Source: Cantharellus purpuraceus
Lineage: Eukaryota > Basidiomycota > Agaricomycetes > Cantharellales > Hydnaceae
Reading direction: 5' to 3'
Length of the DNA: 64,000 nucleotides
NCBI GenBank assembly: GCA_025174535.1
Contig: JALBUN010000045.1
Coordinates: 1,550,001 to 1,614,000, forward strand
Shown: piece after piece, positions 47,184 to 57,842 of the stretch
How positions within the stretch are numbered: position 1 is the stretch's first letter
Layout of the letters: each line of letters opens with the position of its first letter
Notes under the pieces: model-generated
What the model was told of the DNA's origin: nothing
The model's input: only the letters and a program-made list of their open reading frames with translations
Databases searched by the model: none
Translations under genes and position numbers: made by a program

Positions 47184-49216
47184 GAAAGCCTTCAACACCG
47201 CGCCACGAGTAGCTCTCTCGAATCGCACGAACGCGCCACAGGCGACTGTAGATCCTCCTGAGAAATTCCGTCTGAAACGACGGGTTTCGACTGAATGTAT
47301 CGTTAGCAAAAAGCGTTCCAAAGTCGGGACAATACAGCATGATATTCAGACACGCGATGACGACGGCGCTATCGACGGAACCCTCAATACAAGTGGACAA
47401 CGGAACTGCACGACATTCCGTGCACTGCGCACTATACAGATGCGGCCTCGACGCGTCTTTTATGGAACATCAGGTAAGTCATAGTATAATCTCTCAGATG
47501 TACAGACTTGGCTTATCAGCATGGGAAGTGTCTTCCAGACCCCTACTGGCGTCATTTGTGTCCTCTCATAAGTCGGATGTTTATAAACTTCATTCACGGG
47601 ATGATCCAGTCGCACCTGGATTGCCATTCGCATGTGCATTCACAAGTGGTAAGGTCCTTGAATGGAACACCCCTATAAATATCGTTTCTCATGACATATA
47701 GATGCTAAGCGAGGTGGTGCTCCTATTCTAGCGGTTGCGACACAGGATGGCACGGTGGAAATACTCAATGTCAGAAAGCGACTAGATTGGGATTTCGGTT
47801 CGTGCGCTGCTCTTGGCGCGGCTTTCATTGTTCACATTGGGGATAGAACCCCAACGTACAACCATCCAGGCCCACGGAAACGCTATCCTGGATGCAAAAT
47901 GGCGCATGGATGGTCGATGCCTAGTGAGATTGAAGCCTGTTCTCATGCAACTTCATCTGAATGTATCATAGGGGACCTCTTCAGGTGATTCAACGACGCG
48001 AATTACGTGTGTGACGACGCAGCGGTGTCTTGCTGTTCTCGCCCACCACACCAGTTCTGTGAAATCGTTGGATTGGAATTCAAATCACACCGGTGAGGTG
48101 GAATAGGATGTCAGAATGCGCCTCTTACAGAGCAACTGTCTTCTAGATCTCCTTAGCACCGCTGGCCGCGATGGAAGTATATGTGTTTGGGACCTACGAA
48201 CTGCAAATCAGAATAAGGTGGCGGAGAACTGTAAGGCTGGATAATAAAGGGACGTGCCCTTACTCATTCCACGACATCTACTCTAGCCTTGGCACTTTCC
48301 CCAGTCGTAGTCATCCCGCATGCTCATTCCGATGTTAGCCCTCGAGGAAAGGTGGACAAATCTGTGAGTGGTGCTTGAACAGTATCGCAAACATTTTATC
48401 AAAATGAGGCATGAAGCGAGTCACTGCCAAGACAGTCACATCAGTTCTTCATCTGCCGCAGAGGTCACAACAGTTGGTTTCAAGCGGTTCGTTCAACGGG
48501 TAGGTTACATGTTTATGATCGGATAAATCCGTTGTGATCCACATTACACTCTAGTGTGCTAAAACAGTGGGACTTGCGATATCCTATAGCAGGACTAGCA
48601 AGGAAACCCGTCATGGTCTGCGAATCTTACAGTGACCCGACCTTGACCAACGGTTCACGTGGGAGGGGTTTGTCGAGCCTAGTGTTAGGACGTAATCATA
48701 CCTTAGGCCATATTTGGGGAATAGCAGTTGATTCATGGTAGGTGGTCAATACGAATAGCTTTGAGAGGTCACTGTTGAGATTTCTGCAGTATTCACTCGT
48801 ATGCCCTGCCGCTTTCGGCGCCCTCTGATGCCTTGACGTTCAACCAGTTGTCGCATCCTGGCTTGTTCGTGAACTCATTCTACGTCAAGTTGGCTATTAG
48901 CCCGTGTGGAAGCTGGCTAGCGAGCGGTAGCTCTGGAGGTGGAGTATATCTATGGGATGTGGCAAGCAGATCATCACATCAGGCTGTGGAGCTTAAATCA
49001 GCAGGACAAGAGGTGAGCGCTGTAGACTGGGCAAGCGACATGGTGAGTCTCAGACCCTCTGCCTCGTCCTCAGTTCTTTGATTATCTTGAAAGCTCGTTG
49101 CGTGCTGCGATGATGGAACTGTGCGAGTCTGGAGACCTAACCAGGAGATCTCCGTCATGTGCAGGACAAACCCGGAGGAAAATGCATGGAGCTGGGCGTG
49201 GAGTGCCGACGGCTAA
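47182..49216 (+). CDS. CDT2: CDT2/DTL-like WD40 substrate receptor of CRL4
   Basis: WD40 protein resembling Cdt2, which recruits PCNA-bound Cdt1 and related targets to the Cul4-Ddb1 ligase. The basic N-terminus from ATG 47182 has NLS-like KFRLKRRVS and VSKKRSKV. Intron 47475-47520 joins VFYGTS to AWEVSSRPLLASFVSSHK. Blades follow: ILAVATQDGTVEILNV, IQAHGNAILDAKW, LVTCSGDSTTRI, LAHHTSSVKSLDWN, LLSTAGRDGSICVWDLR, SSGSFNGVLKQWDLRYPIAG and AISPCGSWLASGSSGGGVYL. Two WDxR boxes (VWDLR, QWDLR) match Ddb1-binding DCAFs. The linker HAHSDVSPRGK-VDK between blades is Cdt2-like. The stop is at 49216. About nine introns. Orthology to CDT2 is probable, not proven. Confidence 0.8.
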
Positions 49217-49347
49217 TACTACAACTTCCGTTAGGTTTCGATGAATAGCTACCAAGCATTACGGCCAATTCTGAAATGAAATAATGTGTGCATATTACCA
49301 TGTCCTTAATGAGTGTAAAGGCAACGGACGATGTGGAAGTGTTGATC

Positions 49348-50399
49348 CTATTGCTTTTGTATTACATTCACCAACCTTGTTAACGTCAGCATACTTCCAG
49401 AATTCAACAGCGTAATCCATAAATCAACTCACCAATCCAGCCCTTCATCCAGACCTTCTCCTTTAATTGCAGAACAACCTCTCACACTCCATGGCCGTCC
49501 TGTCTCACCACCAGCCAGACCAAGCTCCTCGCTGATGCTTTCGGGTTTGAGCGCACTAGGCACGTCCTGTTTATTACAGAACACTAATAATGGCACTTCC
49601 CGTAACTCATCCTCCGAAAGCATCGTCAATAGCTCTGCACGAGAAGTCTGCAACCGGGCTGTGTCTGCAGAATCAAGTACATATATAAGGGCCGACGTTT
49701 GAGGATAGTAACAGCGCCAATAAGGTCTAAATAGGAACTGCATGGGGACATAGTGGGGTCAGGCGACAAATTTACGGACTGACCGGATGCTGGATTGTCC
49801 TAAAGGAGACTTCATGAAGACCAAGCTGAGAAACGAAGCAAAAACGCACCACCCAAGTCCCAAACTTGAAAAGAGATATTTTTGTACTGCAATCTATCGT
49901 TTGAAGCTGTTGACGTCGATAAGTTAAAGATACTGACCTGCACAGTTTCAACGTTGAAGCCAATAGCTGCAAGGAGCTCTCACCATCAGTGATGACCCGA
50001 AGCCATAGGCTTAATTTTACATACTCGGTATTGTCGACACGACCTCCCCTATCTATCCACGGAGAGAGTACAGAGGTTCAGCATGAGCATGTCGTGTGCG
50101 GGACTCGGCAACGAACTTGTAACCGATAAAGTATCGTGGTCTTCCCAGCCGCATCGCTATAACACCATTGAAATGCGTTCTAAATAGTTGAGGGAACCTT
50201 ACTGACAGGCCTGGCAGTCGTGTAAGTACAGGCCACCAGTCACGACCACAATGATGAAACACCTAGCATTAGTATACGCACGTCCTGACCTGTCTAGCTG
50301 TTAATGTAAAACTCGGCAACAGACACATTTTGACAAACCTTTACCCCATCGTGTAAGAGAAGTGAGAGAGTTGAGCAGCGATGATATAGTGAGTCCCAT
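49348..50399 (-). CDS. ARL1: ARL1 small GTPase of the ARF family
   Basis: Golgi GTPase recruiting GRIP golgins. The start at 50399 gives MGLTISSLLNSLTSLTRWG with an N-myristoylation glycine. Exons 50399-50345, 50289-50263, 50210-50207 and 50156 onward restore QDVRILMLGLDAAGKTT (P-loop). IGEVVSTIP-TIGFNVETVQ (switch 1), YKNISFQVWDLGGQ (switch 2), SIRPYWRCYYPQTSALIYV, LDSADTARLQ, LLVFCNKQDVPSAL (NKxD) and SAIKGEGLDEGLDW follow. Spliced C-terminal LVNVIQKQ ends at 49348. IRPYWRCYY and SAIKGEG(I/L) favour Arl1 over Arf1. The 4-nt exon is required for LGLD. It converges with CDT2. Confidence 0.93.
50207..50210 (-). other. 4-nt coding micro-exon of ARL1
   Basis: The exon GCCT lies between a 52-nt intron (50262-50211, gtgttt..gccag) and a 50-nt intron (50206-50157, gtcagt..tatag). 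With flanking bases it makes GGC CTC, the Gly-Leu of the invariant GLDAAGKT. Directly joining its neighbours shifts frame and destroys the P-loop. Confidence 0.75.
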
Positions 50400-50918
50400 T
50401 AAAGCCGGCGTGCGTGGAAACTGGCACTTGATAAATATAAGCGCCTAAAGTCGTCTGTGTGATGAGATCGGCAGAGTTCACCAAGGGTTTCAACTTGTAA
50501 CCCTAAAGCACAAGTGCTAATTTTTGCATCTTGCATTGACAAATTTAAGCAGGACTTTGAACAAACTTAAAAAAATAGAGAATGCTTTATTAATGTTTGA
50601 GCAAGGTTTAATGCAGTGGGCGAGCCAATTCGAGTGAGGCACAAACAGTTTTAGCATCGCTCAGTCTATTGTTCAGGAGTCACTTGGGAATAGTAAAGTC
50701 ACATAGCTACACATCTGCCATTCATACAGCCCCGTGAACAGTGACAAACCGAAAGAGAATGTGGAGGAAATCAGAGTTTCTGAATATTTAATCGATTACA
50801 CGTTCTTCAAACGTCCGGAACGAAGCTCTGGCTACGTTTGTTGTCGTGCCATTCATGATCTGGGTGCGATGATGTGTACACGGTGTCTTGCGGAGAGCAT
50901 GGCTTGTCGTCCCCGATA
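50400..50918. other. intergenic 519 bp, no gene recognised
   Basis: AT-rich stretches only (50500-50600). It holds the ARL1 promoter and the terminator of the next minus-strand gene. Confidence 0.5.
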
Positions 50919-52626
50919 CTATCCCAAAATAGCTTGAGCAAGAACAGAGTACGAAGAGATATAGTTGAGTGCGCACGTAGGGGAGAATGTATCCATCAAC
51001 ACGTGCACGCCAGTCGCGCCAGTGCTTAAAGTTGTTCCAGTGCCGAGCGTTCCAGAGTTGATGGCCGTGTTCGTGGCTGTATGGTACGGGAGATCGCCTG
51101 TAGAATCGAACGTGTTGGTGGGGAAGTTGCGTTGCGCACGAAGGGTTTTGGGGTTTCCGATGCGAGTGGAGACGCGGTCGTCTGCTGGACCAGATGTACT
51201 GCAGGGCATAGTTATGGGGAGGAAAGCTGGTCATGAAGAAGAGAAACGGACTGGACGTAAACATCTGAGGGTGACTATATGCACCGGTGAGACTTATACT
51301 GGTTCAGGGAATGGACAACCATACGTATGTAGATACACGGACAAAACTGCGACACGCAAAGATGGCAGCGATGCACGCAGCAGGTACCGAAAACATCTAC
51401 TGTGTGTCAACACCGCTCTGAGCTGTCAAGGAAGATTAACATACAATATTCATCACAGCTTCAGGCGAGAAGCATTAGAGACAATTTATACCAATGGTAA
51501 TAAACACCTACGATTAAGGTTGATTGCTATGAAAACCTGAATCCAGAAGGTCGTGAATGGCGTCGCTTAAATAGTCAGCCAACTTACTGCAGGAAACGCA
51601 TTCGACACAAACGCCGCGGCAAAGAAAATGACACCGTCCTTGATCACAAGCTTCCAGAGCGACGAGCGTCCGGGGGATAGGTAGAGCCCTACAGTGCTGT
51701 ACATCGAAAATATATCAGATCATGAAAGTGGGAGCCAGCAGACGCACGTCAGAACAAGCACAAGGAAGTCGAACGACCTAGGTAATTGGTGTGAACAGTC
51801 GAATGTGACAATTACACATCCCGCACATGGTGTAGAAATATATCAGATCCAAGAAAGTCGTTCCTGACTGTGTGACGACGCATGCTTTCCCCTGAGGATT
51901 CCAAACCGACACAACCTACATTCGGACTCACTACTTCATGTACACAAGAATATCACAGCATACAACTACTTACGGTCGTCATTCCGTGAAGCAGAATCGC
52001 CCACTGCCCGAGGCAGATGAGGATTAGAGGAATAGTGACATAGTGAGATCGATTCCAAACGGCGATGGTCCTGAGCATGAAAAGAGTGGATGCAAGACCA
52101 ATAGCTGAGTTGCCTGCAAACTACGGACAATACAGTTGGCAAGAGTAGCCATGACGTGTGAAAGGATCCGAACCTGATTGAACGTGTAGAGTGCCTGAAA
52201 ATTGGTGAGCGTATAAGCATATATCCATATTAAAACACCGTGATGCCTTTACCTGACAGTTGACTTGATGAGTCACATTCAGGACAACCAGGACGCCAAC
52301 AAGAGCGAAAAGCATAAGATATCGACAGGCAAAATACAAAATCTGTATTTTTTGACATAAGTGTATGAAAAGTCAGATACATGAGATAATGAAGAAGGGT
52401 GCGAACCATTGGCCAACGAAGCCTGCGCTTCCCAGATATGATGGACCAGTCAAACGGAAGATTTACAGCCAGCTCCCAACTACGAAGACCTTCGCTGTCA
52501 AGCATAGGCAGAGGTGCAATGAAAGACACCAAGAGCTCACAGGTAGAGGCCAGAAACGAAGTGTATTACATTGCTGAAGATTACTGCCTGGCGTTGGACT
52601 GTCAGGGGATCTTTCCAGTTTGTCAT
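50919..52626 (-). CDS. multi-pass membrane protein, Agaricomycete-type family of unknown function
   Basis: Likely about seven TM segments. The start at 52626 gives MTNWKDPLTVQRQAVIFSNV, then HFVSGLYLWELAVNLPFDW and GKRRLRWPM. TM-rich blocks follow: RYLMLFALVGVLVVLNVTHQ, VNCQALYTFNQ, AGNSAIGLASTLFMLRTIAV, TIPLILICLGQWAILLHGMT, TFLDLIYFYTM, FDFLVLVLTTVGLYLSPGR and VIFFAAAFVSNAFPAV. The cytosolic-type C-terminus is RVSTRIGNPKTLRAQRNFP through VHVLMDTFSPT. I recognise the W-N-x9-VNCQALYTFNQ layout from unnamed, often expanded mushroom proteins (DUF6533-like). No activity is known. About eight introns; the junctions near 51230 and 51900 are the least certain. Confidence 0.75.
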
Positions 52627-53751
52627 TGTGGAGAAACGAAAGAGCAAAGGGATTGAAGGGGTGGGGAGGGAAGAGGGAGAGATGTGAAAGCGGCGTAGAT
52701 GAGGTTATAAGGTAGAAGTAAAAAGAAGTGAAAGTGTCGGGCGCCGAATTAACATGTGATATATGCATAGGTGCCAAGGGAGCGCATTTAGAGCGGGAAA
52801 CGGAAAGGGCAAGCATTATGGAACCCTCTTTTGGAGAGGACATCATGCTGCAATCGCTTCCATGGAAACTAGACTGACTTAAATGAATAGCAAAGCGATC
52901 AGATCCACAGAGCCTACTATCTGCAGAGCGCCACGTAAGCTGTTAAAAGCTCACTTCGAGACTCGAGAACTGTGGCTTCCGAAACGGGTATAGAGGAGAC
53001 AAAGGCATTACGTGTCGTGACCCAGAGTGCTTGACGATGCTCATCAACATGCAAAAACACAACTCGAAAGACTCCCACTCATAGCAGCTAGCATAGAAAT
53101 GTCACTGATGTTGAAACGTTGAAATCTCCTCGGCCCACGAATCCGGTCTATCGGAAAACTTCCTGGCTGGGGACCAGCGCAAGACCAGTCCTGGATCAAT
53201 TAACACCACCTGTGTACAGTACATATTGAGTTTGCAGGATTCCTGGGTTATGAATGAACATGGGAGGAAGGGCATCGAATCTGCAGAGCGAAAGGTCTGG
53301 GAACGTTGTGGGATTAACGAAATCTGCAAGGAGGACATCTGTAGTAGATCCAAGCAAGCAAGAGGCTTGCGTGACTCGCCTGTAACATGTAACTAGTCAA
53401 CTGATCGTCCAATGTTAATAGTGGAGAGTACTTACAGGAAAGACTAGGGCCAACAAATCTCACCGGACACTGACAGCTCCCCTATCCCAGCACATGCACA
53501 GGAAATTTGTTGCAAGATGCTCAAATTATTGGTGTCCTTGAATCATTTAGGAGATTCTCAGTATTCCTCTAGTGTTGGATTTGGTGGAACATTTCATATA
53601 CAGCGTAGCTTCTCAGTTCTGCATAGGCTAGATCTCGTTTGGTGTCCAGCCAAGGTCTGGTTTGTTTCCTCGGTTTCGTATGTGTGAACGCTAGAGTCGT
53701 GAAGGAGACGCGTTGTATGTGTATGTTGGCATCTGTAGGTCCAACACTACT
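52627..53751. other. 1.1 kb divergent intergenic region with a weak coding-like patch
   Basis: On the minus strand around 53390-53200 a frame reads TTFPDLSLCRFDALPPMFIH, and a neighbouring frame about 53210-53105 reads LRWSPARKFSDRPDSW before a stop. These might be exons of a small unrecognised gene or a relic. No start or family was found. The remainder is promoter sequence for two divergent genes. Confidence 0.3.
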
Positions 53752-54456
53752 ATGTCCAACCACCTTTTCCTACTCTCGCCAGCAGATTCGCCATTATATA
53801 GCTTAGCTTATCACTCAACCAAGGCATCGGCAAGTCAGCCGTTACCTTTGTCGTCAAACCTCCCAACGTGGAGCACGTCGGCTTTTGCAGGGACCCTTAC
53901 CGCGCTGTCTGGTGCGACAGGCGTCACACAGACCGGCCACCCAGCCGGATCTGGGCCCAAGCAGATTGGAAGTGGCACAGACCGGGCTGTAGTGCAAATG
54001 ATTGCAAACGCGAGTTTGGATGTAGTGGAGGAGGTGATGCGAATTAACAATGCGATGTGCGTACTGGCTTTGATTACATGGGGTCTCGATGTCAATCTTG
54101 TGTAGGTATTTGAAGGCTGTGGACAAGTTCAACGAATGGACCGTGTCCGCGTTTGTTACACCAGGCAGTACGCTCTCCGCCTGACAGTTATCAGTGATTT
54201 TTTTTATTTGTCATTCCCAGACATGAAGTTTGTCTTGCTGCACGACTCGAAGAATGAAGAGGGCATCAGGGCATTCTTTCTGGACGTATGGGAGCTGTAT
54301 ATTAAGGTGGATGTCGCATTTCTTACACGAGACGAGAAACCTCATATAAAGACTGATTGGTAGACGATGATGAACCCTTTCCACACAGCGTATACCCCGA
54401 TACGTAGCTCGACGTTTGACGCGAGGGTGCGAGCGAGTGCAAAAAAGCATTTGTGA
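53752..54456 (+). CDS. TRS20: TRAPP complex subunit TRS20 (sedlin/TRAPPC2)
   Basis: Longin-fold core subunit of TRAPP, the Rab GEF/tether of ER-Golgi traffic. The start MSNHLFLLSPADSPLYSLAY matches the longin strand. A basidiomycete-style loop insert (around SGATGVTQTGHPAGSGPKQ) is followed by VQMIANASLDVVEEVM, then by splicing MYLKAVDKFNEWTVSAFVTP-GN, MKFVLLHDSKNEEGIRAFFL and DVWELYIKTMMNPFH. The C-terminus reads YTPIRSSTFDARVRASAKKH before a final Leu. Three introns, each recovering a family block. Within the family VSAFVT, LLHD and the C-terminal NPF-PI-S--F--KV pattern are diagnostic. Confidence 0.93.
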
Positions 54457-54768
54457 TGATATTTGTAGCTTGAAGTTGTATTTAGCAGTGATTATGAGAG
54501 CTTGTGATAGCGTTATGGGCGTCTCTCTTTCTTTGTCCGACCTCTCATCCTCCGGTCCCCCCACTTCATTTGCTCGTCCTCCTTTTTCCTAAGCTCACAG
54601 CTACTGTCCCTAATTATTTCTCCATCCTTGTCCTGTCATCGTCTCTCAATTGGCCTAGCCTGCTGCCCACGTCTGTGTCCTTTGTCTTATTGTTCCATAT
54701 TCACTCATCCCTTTAGCAGTTGTATTCTTGCAACCATCGCTACCTACTTGATCGTCTAATCAATTTCA
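54457..54768 (+). promoter_or_regulatory. pyrimidine-rich promoter/leader of the Gln-rich gene
   Basis: The plus strand from about 54520 to 54765 is strongly C/T-rich, as in the CT leaders of well-expressed fungal genes. A ctttagcag word near 54712 could be a 5'UTR acceptor. Confidence 0.4.
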
Positions 54769-56277
54769 ATGGCTACTGCATCCACTCCCAATTCCAGAGC
54801 CTCACTCCTCGCTGGTCTTCGTACCGGTGGTGTTCGCTCCACTTCCCAGCCACATCAAGCCCCCCATACCTCTGCGCTTACCGGCTCATTCAGTGTTCCT
54901 CGCTTTGCCTCTACCAGTCGTCCATCGGTCCCATTTCCTGAACAGGATGAGGAGGATGAGTTAGCCGACATGGCAGCTCACAGCCTCAGCTTCAACGGAA
55001 CCAGTTTCAACGGTAGACATGGGACCCCCATGACTGCCGCTGCCGACGGCTCTGCGCACCACTTTCAGCAGCAGCAGCAACAGCTTATTATGAGGCAGCT
55101 TGCTGCGCAAAGGGCTGCCATAGGCGCAGGCATGTCTTATCCCGTTAACGGAGATCAAACTGAGATGCAAGCTCAAATGATGCAGATGGAGATGTTGAAG
55201 TATCAGGTATGCACTCGTTTGTAATATAGTTTATGAATCATCTGAACATGGTCTCAGGCTTTCCACCAAGCTCAACAAGCACAGCAGTACCAGGCTGAGC
55301 TTATCGCTCAGGCTCAGCTCCAGCAGCAACCTACTCGTGGTAGCCTTCGAAGGACGTCGATGGAGCCTATCACCGCTGGACCTACTGTCACTACTTTCGA
55401 CCATCGTGCCAACATAATCCCTCAGCTCCGTGCCCGAGCTCAGCAAGCTGAACACCGCTCAGCTCTAGCCGCTGGGGACGATCTTGGTCCAGTGCCGATG
55501 ACCGCCGCCATCGGTGGCAAGTTTGCCTCCCGGATGTTGAACCCACACGCTAACTCATTTATCACGAGTCGTTTCAGCGATCAAGAAGATGAATCGGGCA
55601 TGTTCGTGCCCGTCAGCTCTGCCGCCGGTCCGGTCACTCCTACGCCTAGTCGGACAACTGTGATCAGTGGTGGCACATCTCTCGGAACACCCACTGCTAC
55701 GACTTTCAACGTCCCTGCTCCTTCTAAGTCAGACGCAGCTGTCTCCTGGCGTAGGGGTAGCGCGACCACTAACAACTCAGTGCTACGTTCTGCCTCCGCG
55801 ACGCCACCTCTGAACACCAAAGGCAACAGAGGCTCACCTTCCATAGAGGAGATGTCACCTACCGCCAAGACGCGCCCGCAGCCGCTGCGCTTTAATGCGG
55901 CAGTATCATCCCCACTCCCGACTGTTTCAATCGACACCAGTACTGCTGATGAAGATGGGTCTTCTGGCTCCTCAAAGGATTCTCCGACATCTGCGAGCAC
56001 CCCTTCCACCCCCCCTTCGGCCTACTCGTCTCTCTCCGGCGAGGTTAAGAAGCAGTATGAAGGGGTTGGGATGGGTAGACCTGCCATTGCTACAAACACC
56101 GTCATGCGACACGCAAGCTTGCCTAGTAGACAACCCAAGGGGCCCCCTTCAGGTGCGGATGAACTCGGACCGAGGAATTTCGCGACAAGACTTAGGAGAA
56201 AGGCAATAGGAGGGTTAGGCGCTCTGGTAACAGCCAGGGAGGAAGGGGGTGTAGCAATTGAAATTCAGGCTTACTAA
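54769..56277 (+). CDS. Gln-rich disordered protein, basidiomycete-type orphan
   Basis: Two exons around an intron at about 55207-55257. The N-terminus MATASTPNSRASLLAGLRTG and SVPRFAST are followed by an acidic patch, a Gln run (HHFQQQQQQLIMRQLAAQRA), and a Gln/Ala-rich probable helix (MQMEMLKYQAFHQAQQAQQY). Conserved-looking islands are MEPITAGPTVTTFDHRAN, VPMTAAIGGKFASRM, TTVISGGTSLGTPTAT, SKSDAAVSWRRGS and RPQPLRFNAAVSSPLPTVSI. The C-terminus carries ATRLRRKAIGGLGALVTARE. I recall the VISGGTSLG and KSDxAVSWRRG islands from unnamed basidiomycete proteins. Polar composition suggests an RNA- or condensate-associated protein, but this is inference only. Confidence 0.75.
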
Positions 56278-57842
56278 AAGATATACAGCCTTTTTACCCC
56301 TTCTCTTTTACTTCTTTGGTTCAATTATCTTCCCACCTCCACACGGACAGCGGCGCAGCGAGGTCGACCCGGTCCGACGACAACAGGACATTTTGCTATT
56401 ATGTTTTTATACTCCAACTTTAACCCCGATTCCCATCCGCCTTTCATCGCTGGCGCCCTTCATATTTAGTCTATTCTTTTCGCTTGATGGGCGGAGCGGA
56501 GGCGACGAAAACCCACACGCGCAGGGGAGGTCTGGAAGCCGGGTTTCTTCCTATTATTCTTCCCTCGGAACGTTGCATGCGTTACATCGGAGTAGACTCT
56601 TCTAACTCCCATTTCACATCGGTCGACGTTGAACCCACATGCGCGCCGGACCGGTTCAAGTCATATCCATTCCACCCAAACCCCCATCGCCAGTTTACTC
56701 GACCGTGGAGATTGTAAATGTTTAGCAGAAAACCCCGAGAAAAACCCACACCCACATTCCTTCATCGGTCCTCACCCATTTGTTACACAGTCTATATTTG
56801 CAGCGGCCTCTGGTCGCCAACGAATGTACTTCTTGCCCAATGCATCCTGCCTATCGGCTAGTTGTTCTCTTTTGTTGTTGTTGCAATCATATAATGGTCT
56901 CAGTATTCCCTGACGGAAGAGACCTAAGCGCTTAAGCATCAAACTCAAGTCCAAACTCTTCTACTTGCTAGGCTTATTTGGCTGGTGGATCTAACGGAGT
57001 GGTCGGGTGGTTTTTCTTAGTTGTAAGTGACAAGTCGGAGATAAATGTTGAGCTAAGTCTACTTATCTGGTGTTATTAAAGCCAATACCTATTGGACTTA
57101 TAGCCATTTAAATGTTAGGCACACTCCAAAACACCCTATGATAGACACCGGAGGCACCAGTCCATGGGAGCCAGTATTAATTGTAAAGCAGCGCTCCAGA
57201 GGTCTGATACACCAATCTTCGTGATCATCTACACCGTATTGCATGTCATCAATGAAGTTGTCAGGATGCCAGGCCCTGCAAGTTGCACGTTGCACGACTC
57301 TGCTCTAAAGGTCTGAGAGAACGGTCACTGCTGAAGCACTTAAGTACTGTCGGACAGCCAGAACTTAAGCATAGACAGGCTGACAGCGCCAGGAACACTG
57401 TCCAGACTCGGCGGGATTAGCCTGAAGGGAATATAAGACAGGATAGCGCCATTGGGACATAGTGTGACGGGTGCATGTACCACTGATAGTGTCTTAAGAG
57501 CAGGCAGTCACTAGTACTCACTACGAATAGTCTACTGAATAAACGGTTTTGGATTTGACATCGCTTTTTCTAGACAGCCATATTTCGGCATTTCAAACCG
57601 GGCCGATTAGGAGAAAGCATTATGTCAAAACCTCAAATTGCAACAATGACTGCCCATAGACGTCTAGACATGTAGATGGAATACATGGGCATTTGCATAC
57701 AACCAGGTATTTCAGATATTATGTACATGTCTCACTGATGAAGCTAAATGTGGGGGACTATTGAAGCTCCGTCTGAACTTTCAAACAATTTCTGTTTTTA
57801 CGATTGAAGCAGTTTTGTTCACGGACGTGCATTTTGACGACA
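56278..57842. other. 1.56 kb intergenic, no gene recognised
   Basis: Begins with the pyrimidine-rich 3' region of the Gln-rich gene. It contains a possible solo LTR (57348-57560). Other ORFs are short and unsupported. Confidence 0.45.
57348..57560 (+). mobile_element. candidate solo LTR of a retrotransposon (weak)
   Basis: A 213-bp block starts tgtcgg and ends ttgaca (TG..CA ends). It has a TATA-like atataa at about 57431 and a poly(A)-type aataaa at 57538, the expected U3-R order. No clear 5-bp target duplication and no second copy in the window. Confidence 0.3.

Noticed and set aside
47339..47701. Plus ORF of 120 codons as the CDT2 N-terminus
   Set aside because: It crosses the intron 47475-47520. 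The frame from ATG 47182 spliced to AWEVSSRP explains the region better and gives NLS-like sequence.
54175..54231. GC-AG intron in TRS20
   Set aside because: A canonical GT donor four bases downstream of the apparent GC (at ggca-gtacgc) gives VTPGNMKFVLLHD, matching the family, so no unusual intron is needed.
55581..56009. Minus ORF inside the Gln-rich gene
   Set aside because: Compositional shadow of the plus-strand coding sequence.
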